The notes under the pieces are model-generated. The model saw only the letters and a list, made by a program, of their open reading frames with translations. It was not told the DNA's origin and made no database searches. Position numbers and translations under genes: made by a program. A stretch of 35,297 bases of DNA from Lawsonibacter sp. (GTDB lineage: Bacteria; Bacillota; Clostridia; Oscillospirales; Oscillospiraceae), in contig JAAWIE010000015.1 of the NCBI GenBank assembly GCA_022796195.1, positions 1 through 35,297 on the forward strand. The letters are read 5' to 3'. Of the stretch, positions 8,303 through 13,641 are shown one piece after another. The first letter of the stretch is position 1. The number at the start of each line of letters is the position of its first letter.

Positions 8303-9349
8303 TCAGGTGCCGTAGGTAGCAACATCTTCGGGTGTGAGAGTAGCCGCATCGAAGCCCTGCTCCGGGGTGTAAATGATCTTCTGAGCGGGGGCCTTGCCAG
8401 CTACCAGGTCCTTAATAATGCTGTCAACGGTCTCGGCCTGCAAGGGGTTGCACAGACCCATATAGTTCCAGCGGCCAGCCAGAACCTCTTCAAAGGCCCA
8501 CTTATCGCTGTCGAAGCCCATGACGATCACATCGCCGTCCTTGCCGTGGGTAATTCCGGCGGCGTCCAGCGCGGCCACAGCGCCCCGGGCCATACCGTTG
8601 TTTTCGGCATAAATCACGTTGAAGGGCTTGCCCGAGTCAATCACAGACTGAGTGATGGTGCGGGCGGTCGCCTCGTCCCAGTCCGCAGTCTGCTGGGTGA
8701 CGTAAGTCCAGTTGGCCTCAGCGGCCACCTTCTCATCCAGAGCGCCGGTACGGCCCAGCTGAGCGTCAGAGCCCATGTGGCCCTGGATATGGATGATATT
8801 GTACTCGTCCAGACCCTGGGCGGCCAGCCAATCCACGGCGGTCTTGCCCTCGGCGGGCATGTCGGAGACGACAGCAGCGACATACATGCTCTCGTCCGCT
8901 TCCAGCATACGGTCGAAGAGGATAACCTGAGTGCCGGCGGCCTGGGCGTCTTGAAGTACGGTGTCCCAGCCGGTGGTGGAGGCGGGGGAGAGCAGGAGGA
9001 AATCCACCTCATCCTGCACCATCTGCTGCGCCTCAGCGATCTGCTGGGCGGCGTCATTGTTGTTATAGAAGTTGGCCTTATAGCCGTTTTCCTCGGTAAA
9101 GGTCGCCCGCATGGCCGCATCGTTGGCGGTGCGGTAGCCGGACTCGTTGGGGTCGTTATTGATGACTCCCACCGTAATCAAATCATTGCTGGGGGCCGAC
9201 GTAGGGGTGCTGGTCCCGGCACTGGTTCCGGCGCTGGTGTTGCCAGCCGGAGGAGTGGTGCTGGACTTTTCTGCGGGCGGGTTGCTGCTGCAGGCGGCAA
9301 GAGACAGAGACAGAGCTGCAGCCAGCGCAATGCTAAGAATCTTTTTCAT
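8303..9349 (-). CDS. Sugar-binding lipoprotein of ABC importer (YtfQ/periplasmic-binding type)
   Basis: This 348-residue secreted lipoprotein has the signal MKKILSIALAAALSLSL followed by lipobox LAAC with lipidated Cys20. A Ser/Thr/Pro/Gly-rich tether spans roughly residues 21-54, followed by a type I periplasmic-binding fold beginning LITVGVINNDPNESGYRT. Blocks FNVIYAENNGMARGAVAALD and VIVMGFDSDKWAFEEV are typical of the galactofuranose-binding YtfQ group. It would capture the sugar outside the cell and deliver it to the two permeases. It is the first gene of the operon, behind a clear promoter. Ribosome site GTGAGGAAC precedes the ATG. Confidence 0.92.
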   Translation of the reverse strand: MKKILSIALAAALSLSLAACSSNPPAEKSSTTPPAGNTSAGTSAGTSTPTSAPSNDLITVGVINNDPNESGYRTANDAAMRATFTEENGYKANFYNNNDAAQQIAEAQQMVQDEVDFLLLSPASTTGWDTVLQDAQAAGTQVILFDRMLEADESMYVAAVVSDMPAEGKTAVDWLAAQGLDEYNIIHIQGHMGSDAQLGRTGALDEKVAAEANWTYVTQQTADWDEATARTITQSVIDSGKPFNVIYAENNGMARGAVAALDAAGITHGKDGDVIVMGFDSDKWAFEEVLAGRWNYMGLCNPLQAETVDSIIKDLVAGKAPAQKIIYTPEQGFDAATLTPEDVATYGT

Positions 9350-9399
9350 TTTAGTTCCTCACTTTCTAAAATTGAATACAAGAAGGTTTAGCTGTTTGC

Positions 9400-9428
9400 A
9401 GTATAGCATTTGTATGTCTTTTCGTCAA
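9400..9428 (-). promoter_or_regulatory. Sigma-A promoter of the arabinose operon
   Basis: On the minus strand, -35 TTGACG (9423-9428) and -10 TATACT (9400-9405) are separated by exactly 17 nt. Transcription would start near 9393, giving a leader of about 44 nt before the binding-protein ATG. An AraR-like half site (ATTTGTATGT, 9408-9417) lies in the spacer, so repressor binding would block polymerase. Confidence 0.85.
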
Positions 9429-9446
9429 TAATTTGTATGTATAATT
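9408..9446. promoter_or_regulatory. Two AraR-like operators on the ara operon promoter
   Basis: ATTTGTATGT occurs at 9408-9417 and 9431-9440, 23 bp apart. The second extends to ATTTGTATGTATAATT (9431-9446), matching 13 of 16 positions of the Bacillus subtilis AraR palindrome ATTTGTACGTACAAAT. One site sits between -10 and -35 and the other just upstream of -35. Confidence 0.7.
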
Positions 9447-9460
9447 TTCAATTTCCAAGA

Positions 9461-9511
9461 AATGAACAATACAAATTTAGGGCATATCTTCTTGATCTAA
9501 AATACAAATTT
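9461..9511. promoter_or_regulatory. Two inverted AraR-like half sites
   Basis: AATACAAATTT occurs at 9468-9478 and 9501-9511, exactly 33 bp (about three helical turns) apart. Each is the reverse complement of the ATTTGTAT half sites over the ara promoter. Their other half sites are poor, so they are auxiliary at best. Confidence 0.45.
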
Positions 9512-9704
9512 CAGTTTTTTTTAGAAATCAGCCGTTTCTTAGAAGAATCAAATTGTTGTCTTCACTTTTTTCGCTTATTTTTAAAATTTTACTGCTCACT
9601 TCTCAATTCTGTGAGTCGTCAATTCACACAAAAACGCCCTATCTTTTTTATATTTTTTCGACCCACTCGCAAGATGACCTGGTTTTTCAAATTTCGCCCG
9701 CTCT

Positions 9705-9720
9705 TTTTGTACATAAAAGC
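9705..9720. promoter_or_regulatory. AraR-like operator upstream of araR
   Basis: TTTTGTACATAAAAGC matches 11 of 16 positions of the AraR consensus. It shares TTGTACATA with the site at 9789, 84 bp (about eight helical turns) away, a spacing that would allow looping. Confidence 0.5.
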
Positions 9721-9788
9721 CACTCAATTCTCAGAGCTTTTCTCAAATCCCCGGTAAAGCCCCAACAAAATACAGACAAATTATTTTT

Positions 9789-9804
9789 AGTTGTACATAC
9801 CTCT
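9789..9804. promoter_or_regulatory. AraR-like operator overlapping the araR -35
   Basis: AGTTGTACATACCTCT contains the core TTGTACATAC and matches 11 of 16 AraR consensus positions. It covers the -35 region of the regulator gene, which suggests autorepression. Confidence 0.55.
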
Positions 9805-9819
9805 GCATTATGGTATAAT
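9791..9819 (+). promoter_or_regulatory. Promoter of the AraR-type regulator
   Basis: A perfect -10 TATAAT (9814-9819), preceded by TGG, lies 17 nt from -35 TTGTAC (9791-9796). Ribosome site AAGGAGG (9843-9849) and ATG at 9859 follow. Confidence 0.75.
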
Positions 9820-9858
9820 CAACGCAAATTTTCCTTTCCTCCAAGGAGGTCCCCCGCC

Positions 9859-10926
9859 ATGGCACCCAAATATCAGTCTGTCGCCAACTCCCTGCGTCTG
9901 GAAATTGAAAACGGTTTATATAACAGCAAGCAGCTGCTCCCTACGGAGCAGCTGCTCTGTCAGCGTTTTAAAATCAGCCGGCAGACGGTCCGCCGGGCCC
10001 TCTCTGTGCTGGAAGACGAGGGTCTGATTACCCGCCGGCAGGGCAGCGGCTCCCATCTGCGGGAAACAATGGAACCCGAAGTCCTTCTCAACTGCACCAT
10101 TGCCGTTGTCACCACCTACATCAATGATTATATCTTCCCTGGTATTCTCCAGGGTATGGAGCGGGTGTTAACCGCCAACAGCAGCGCCCCGCTCCTTTTC
10201 GCCACCCAGAACCAGGTCTCCACCGAGCGAAAAATCCTACAAACCCTCCTCACAATGAAGGAATTGGACGGTATATTGGTGGAGGGGAGCAAAACCGCCC
10301 TGCCCAATCCTAACTTAGACCTGTATCAAAAACTAATTCAGCGCGGGATTCGCCTAGTCTTCATCAACGGCGCCTACCCGGAATTGGCGGACACACCCTC
10401 TGTATTGGCGGACAACTACGGGGGCGGACGGCAGCTGGTGGAATACCTCTATCAGAAGGGACACCGAAACATCGCTGGAATTTTCAAAAATGACGACATC
10501 CAGGGCACCCTGCGCTACGCCGGTTATACGGAAGCACTCCGTGACCTGGGTCTTCCCTTTGAGGATGAGTGGGTCTTCTGGTACAACACCGAGCGTCGGA
10601 AAGCCTTCCGCTCCGAATCCTTCGTGGATTCTGTGGTAGAGGGCTTCGCCGGGTGCTCCGCCATTGTATGCTATAACGACGAGGTCGCCATCCGCATTGT
10701 CTCCCGCCTCCAGAAACGGGGGATTGACATTCCTTCCCAGATGGCGGTGGTCAGCTTTGACAACAGCCAATACAGTGAGTTAGCCCCTGTACGTCTCACC
10801 TCGCTGTCCCACGGGGGCCGGGACCTGGGGGAATTGTCTGCCACACTGATGCTCCACCTGCTCCGGGGGGACGCCTGTCAATCTGTGGTTGTCCCTTGGC
10901 ATTTGGTGGAACGGGAGAGCGGCTGA
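9859..10926 (+). CDS. araR: AraR-type transcriptional repressor (GntR wHTH + LacI effector domain)
   Basis: This 355-residue chimeric regulator has a GntR winged helix in residues 1-70 (LPTEQLLCQRFKISRQTVRR, then GLITRRQGSGSHL). A LacI/periplasmic-binding-like effector domain follows from about residue 75 (IAVVTTYINDYIFPGILQGM, KGHRNIAGIFK, DIPSQMAVVSFDNSQ). This domain order is diagnostic of Firmicutes AraR, which binds L-arabinose and releases DNA. The ATG at 9859 has AAGGAGG 9 nt upstream; the frame is open further upstream through AT-rich DNA, but that part does not look coding. It is divergent from the ara operon, with AraR-like operators at both promoters. The symbol rests on architecture, operators and context. 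Confidence 0.88.
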   Translation: MAPKYQSVANSLRLEIENGLYNSKQLLPTEQLLCQRFKISRQTVRRALSVLEDEGLITRRQGSGSHLRETMEPEVLLNCTIAVVTTYINDYIFPGILQGMERVLTANSSAPLLFATQNQVSTERKILQTLLTMKELDGILVEGSKTALPNPNLDLYQKLIQRGIRLVFINGAYPELADTPSVLADNYGGGRQLVEYLYQKGHRNIAGIFKNDDIQGTLRYAGYTEALRDLGLPFEDEWVFWYNTERRKAFRSESFVDSVVEGFAGCSAIVCYNDEVAIRIVSRLQKRGIDIPSQMAVVSFDNSQYSELAPVRLTSLSHGGRDLGELSATLMLHLLRGDACQSVVVPWHLVERESG

Positions 10927-11225
10927 TCAGACCGTTCAACGTCCGCATCTGTCTGGACAGCTCCTTTGAGGCCAGGGCGCTTTTCTCCGCCGTATAACCG
11001 GCAGCCTTATCTAGCGCTGGCCCTGGCATCTTTGGACAAATCGCCGCGCATACAACGCCTGCCACAAGCCGCACTGTGCGACCGGGCGGTATACTTCAGC
11101 GGCGTTCTCCTATGGCGCGCCGCTATCCCCGCAAAAATCGGATGCCCTCTCTTGGTGAAACCGCCAAAAAGCCGCCGTTGAAATTGTCCATTCAGTAGAA
11201 TCTGCATCGCTTCCGCAATCTGTTC
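10927..11225. other. Intergenic region without a recognised gene
   Basis: No supported gene is seen. The araR frame stays open for 85 codons after its TGA (to 11181), but the translation (YNRQPYLALALASLDKSPRI and so on) matches nothing I recognise and has no ribosome site. A GCCAGGGC / GCCCTGGC inverted pair (10971-10978 and 11020-11027) has a 41-nt loop and no T run, so it is a poor terminator. It may be decayed coding sequence. Confidence 0.4.
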
Positions 11226-11254
11226 TTGACTTCCTTCTCCCGTAAAGTTATGAT
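11226..11254 (+). promoter_or_regulatory. Promoter of the antiterminator-PTS operon
   Basis: -35 TTGACT (11226-11231), a 17-nt spacer and -10 TATGAT (11249-11254). The predicted start near 11261 puts the RAT element about 10 nt into the leader, as expected for BglG/LicT-type control. Confidence 0.8.
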
Positions 11255-11271
11255 GGTTGCAAATTAATGTT

Positions 11272-11300
11272 GGAATGTTACCGGTCCGCCGGGCTTGACC
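11272..11300 (+). promoter_or_regulatory. Ribonucleic antiterminator (RAT) 1, upstream of the antiterminator gene
   Basis: This 29-nt element begins GGAATGTTACCGG and ends CGGGCTTGACC. It has the same length and block order as the LicT/SacY RAT consensus (GGATTGTTACTG ... GGCAGGCAAAACC). An outer TTGG/CCAA stem (11270-11273 and 11299-11302) and an inner CCGG/CCGG stem with a TCCG loop flank two asymmetric internal loops, as in known RATs. Its 3' end is the 5' arm of the following terminator, so the two folds exclude each other. Confidence 0.8.
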
Positions 11301-11363
11301 AACTCTGTCTGTGTTTACCTGTGCGCTTCGCGCACGGAGCGAAGGCGGGGTTGGTCTATTTTT
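11297..11363 (+). terminator. Conditional terminator 1 (leader of the antiterminator gene)
   Basis: GACCAACTCTG (11297-11307) pairs with CGGGGTTGGTC (11346-11356) with two G-U pairs, followed by TATTTTTG. An inner hairpin GTGCGC-TTC-GCGCAC (11321-11335) gives a branched terminator. It shares bases 11297-11300 with RAT 1 and precedes the TTG start at 11379. Confidence 0.8.
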
Positions 11364-11378
11364 GAGGGGGCAGAGGAT

Positions 11379-12221
11379 TTGCGCATCAAAAAGGTCATCA
11401 ACAACAACATCCTCTGCGTGGTGGACGAAACAGGGGGCGAAATGATCGTCACAGGCAAGGGTCTGGGCTTCAAGCGGAAAATCGGCGAGCGGATTGACCC
11501 CGGACTTTTTGAGAAAACCTACCACATGGAGGGCAAGGCGGAACAGCGTAAGCTGCGCGAACTGTGCGCCCAAATCCCTCTGGAGCACCTCCGGCTGACT
11601 CAGGACTTGATCGAGTTCATCAAGAGCCAGATTTCCGCCCCTCTAAACGAATCCCTGCTGATTACACTGGCCGACCACATCAGTTTCGCCATTGAGCGCA
11701 AGGCAAACGGCGTGGAATTCACCAACCCGCTGGAAGGAGCCATTATGGGGTATTACCCCACCGAATATCATTTGGGCCAGCACTGCCTGCGGGTCATTCA
11801 GGAGCAGACCCAGGTAGAGCTGAATTCCAGCGAGGCGGCCTTTATCGCCCTACATATCGTCAACGCGGAGCTGAACACCAGCATGAGCGTGATGTACGAT
11901 ATCACCCAACTCATCGAAGGGACGCTGGAGGTGGTGGAGCGTTTTTACCAGCGCACGTTTGACCGGGAGGCCTTGGACTTCACCCGTTTTCTGGTCCATT
12001 TGCGCTACTTTGCCCAGCGTCTGCTCCAGTCGGCTCCGGCCCGGAGCCGTGAATTTGACGCAGACTTCCACGAAATGATTCTCCGGAGCTGCCCCCAGCA
12101 CTATTCCTGCGCCCAGCGCATCGGCGAGTACATCCAGAACGCCTGTCAAAAAGAAATTCCACAGGACGAGCTGATTTACCTCACCCTCCACCTGAAACGC
12201 ATCAACCTGAACCAAATATAG
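11379..12221 (+). CDS. BglG-family transcriptional antiterminator (LicT/GlcT-like)
   Basis: This 280-residue protein matches LicT in length. Residues 1-55 form the CAT RNA-binding domain (RIKKVINNNILCVVDETGGE, KGLGFKRKIGE); two PRD domains follow. All four PRD phosphorylation histidines are in the expected places: H100 (ADHISF), H159 (ALHIVNAEL), H207 (LVHLRYF) and H271 (LTLHLKRI). The protein would bind the RAT elements at 11272 and 12224 and prevent termination, with activity set by PTS phosphorylation. The start is a TTG: GAGGGGG lies 8 nt upstream and the family starts at MxIKKVxNNN; an ATG-like frame extension upstream runs through the terminator. The operon position before EIIBA-HPr-EI resembles glcT-ptsGHI of Bacillus, but sugar specificity cannot be read from sequence. 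Confidence 0.92.
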   Translation: MRIKKVINNNILCVVDETGGEMIVTGKGLGFKRKIGERIDPGLFEKTYHMEGKAEQRKLRELCAQIPLEHLRLTQDLIEFIKSQISAPLNESLLITLADHISFAIERKANGVEFTNPLEGAIMGYYPTEYHLGQHCLRVIQEQTQVELNSSEAAFIALHIVNAELNTSMSVMYDITQLIEGTLEVVERFYQRTFDREALDFTRFLVHLRYFAQRLLQSAPARSREFDADFHEMILRSCPQHYSCAQRIGEYIQNACQKEIPQDELIYLTLHLKRINLNQI

Positions 12222-12223
12222 CG

Positions 12224-12252
12224 GGATCGTGACCGGTCAAGCGGGCGAAACC
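12224..12252 (+). promoter_or_regulatory. Ribonucleic antiterminator (RAT) 2, upstream of EIIBA
   Basis: This 29-nt element begins GGATCGTGACCGG and ends GCGGGCGAAACC, starting two bases after the antiterminator stop codon. It matches the classical RAT closely and shares ACCGGTC and CGGGC with RAT 1. Its last five bases are the 5' arm of terminator 2. Confidence 0.85.
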
Positions 12253-12300
12253 CATATGGCGTGTACCAACGAACTGGTATGCGTTGTATGGGTTTTTCCT
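12248..12300 (+). terminator. Conditional terminator 2 (before EIIBA)
   Basis: AAACCCATA (12248-12256) pairs with TATGGGTTT (12287-12295). The stem continues inward through G-U pairs to TACCA/TGGTA (12264-12268 and 12275-12279), closing a 6-nt loop, about 21 pairs in all. TTTTTCCTTTT follows. Mutually exclusive with RAT 2. Confidence 0.88.
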
Positions 12301-12403
12301 TTTCCGCAAAGACTAGAACCTGTATGCCGCCCATCGCATCCAGGCGGCAGGGCCTTTTCCCATCGTTCCAAGGGTTCGGCCCCAGCAAAAAGGAGAGAGT
12401 TTT

Positions 12404-13183
12404 ATGTATGGCAAATTGCTCGGTTCATTGCCGCGGGCAGGCCCTGGCGTCTCGGCCCTGATCCTCGAAGGGCTGGGCGGCGCAGCCAATCTGTTGGATG
12501 TGGACTGCTGCGCCACCCGCCTCCGGGTCACCGTCGCTGACCCGGACCGAGTGGACGACGCACTATTGGAGCAGTCCGGTGCCTCCGGCGTCCTCCGCAG
12601 AGGCCCCGGCATCCAAGTGGTCTACGGCCCGCAGGCGGCGGTTCACAAGTCCAATCTGCTGGATTTTATCGCCTCCCCGCAATCCGGACCGGGCCGCTTG
12701 TCCCCTCCCGCGCCCACCCGGGTCAAACGCAGCGCCGTGATGGCCGCCCACATGAACGGCACAGTCGTCCCCATGTGTCAGGTCCAGGATGCAGCATTTT
12801 CCTCCTGCGCACTGGGGGATGGGGCGGCCATTGAGCCCGACGACGGCTGTCTATACGCTCCAGCCGACGGGGAAATCAACAACCTCTTCGACACCTGTCA
12901 CGCCATCGGTCTGGTGACGCAGGAGGGAGTGGAGGTTTTCCTGCACATCGGAATCAATACGGTGGAACTGGGCGGCAAATATTTTCAGGCCCATGCTGCC
13001 GTGGGGCAGAAGGTGACGAAAGGAACCCTGCTCCTCTCCTTCGATCTCGCCGCCGTAAAAGCGGCCGGCTACCTATGCACCACTCCCATGATTATCTGCA
13101 ACACAGACGACTGTCAAAGCGTCACCCCTGTGACGGCGGGTCGGATTCAGGCCGGCGCACCCCTGCTGGAAGTAACCGTTTGA
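12404..13183 (+). CDS. PTS EIIB-EIIA fusion, glucose-family, without EIIC
   Basis: This 259-residue soluble protein has residues 1-80 as an EIIB of the glucose/sucrose family, with the phospho-cysteine motif CCATRLRVTV (Cys36 is the expected site; Cys35 adjoins it). After a Pro-rich linker (about 88-108), residues 110-259 form an EIIA-Glc (Crr-like) domain: HMNGTVVPMCQV, H166 in DTCHAIG and phospho-His181 in VFLHIGINTVELGG, with the 15-residue spacing seen in E. coli Crr. It would accept phosphate from HPr and pass it to a sugar through a separate EIIC, or to the PRDs of the antiterminator. AAGGAGAG precedes the ATG. No transmembrane segment is present and no EIIC is encoded in the window. 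That is unusual, because EIIB of this family is normally fused to EIIC. Confidence 0.9.
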   Translation: MYGKLLGSLPRAGPGVSALILEGLGGAANLLDVDCCATRLRVTVADPDRVDDALLEQSGASGVLRRGPGIQVVYGPQAAVHKSNLLDFIASPQSGPGRLSPPAPTRVKRSAVMAAHMNGTVVPMCQVQDAAFSSCALGDGAAIEPDDGCLYAPADGEINNLFDTCHAIGLVTQEGVEVFLHIGINTVELGGKYFQAHAAVGQKVTKGTLLLSFDLAAVKAAGYLCTTPMIICNTDDCQSVTPVTAGRIQAGAPLLEVTV

Positions 13184-13287
13184 GCCCCCTGCGTCAAGGG
13201 CGTTTTCCGCTCAAGACGTTTTACACCATATCTGTCCATGGACTGCCCGGGGCGGCGGTCCCCCAAAAAAGAAAGGAAGTATTGATT

Positions 13288-13551
13288 ATGAAACAGTTTA
13301 CCTACACCATCTCTGACCCCGTCGGCATCCACGCCCGTCCCGCCGGACTCCTGGCCAAAGCCGCCAAGGGACTGGACAGCACCATCACCATCACCAAGGC
13401 CGACGGCAGCAAGTCCGCCGCCGCCACCAAGCTCATGGCTCTGATGGGTATGGGCGTGAAGACCGGCGAGACAGTTACCGTGACCATCGAGGGCGGTAAC
13501 GAGGAGGCCAACGCCGCCGCCATGGAGCAGTTCTTCCAAGAGAATCTGTAA
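13288..13551 (+). CDS. ptsH: Phosphocarrier protein HPr
   Basis: This 87-residue HPr has phospho-His15 in DPVGIHARPAGLL. It transfers phosphate from enzyme I to EIIA domains. The segment around the usual regulatory Ser46 reads TKLMALMGMGVK where Bacillus HPr has KSIMGVMSLGIA, so lysine replaces the serine that HPr kinase phosphorylates; CcpA-type signalling through this copy is doubtful. The ATG at 13288 has AAAGGAAG upstream and fits the family N-terminus; the longer open frame is spurious. The 104-nt gap from EIIBA contains a small hairpin (13240-13261). The downstream gap to ptsI contains a stronger hairpin. Confidence 0.95.
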   Translation: MKQFTYTISDPVGIHARPAGLLAKAAKGLDSTITITKADGSKSAAATKLMALMGMGVKTGETVTVTIEGGNEEANAAAMEQFFQENL

Positions 13552-13587
13552 TCTATGCGCTCCTCGTTCGGGGCACAGCGCAGATAT

Positions 13588-13611
13588 GTCCGCCCCCTTT
13601 CGGGGGCGGAC
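13588..13611 (+). terminator. Intercistronic hairpin between ptsH and ptsI
   Basis: GTCCGCCCCC (13588-13597) pairs perfectly with GGGGGCGGAC (13602-13611) around TTTC. No T run follows (TTCCAAAAA), so it is more likely an mRNA-stabilising or attenuating element that sets the HPr to enzyme I ratio than a true terminator. Confidence 0.6.
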
Positions 13612-13641
13612 TTCCAAAAACATCGGTAAGGAGGATTTCCC

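Noticed and set aside
9410-9757. 115-codon open frame in the AT-rich control region
   Set aside because: Phe-rich translation of AT-rich DNA, no ribosome site, and it covers the promoter and operators.
10966-11181. Possible small gene after araR
   Set aside because: No ribosome site, start within an unremarkable stretch, no recognised motif; kept only as an open-frame observation.
11007-11588. 193-codon minus-strand open frame across the PTS leader
   Set aside because: It runs through the promoter, RAT 1 and terminator 1 and opposite the antiterminator start.
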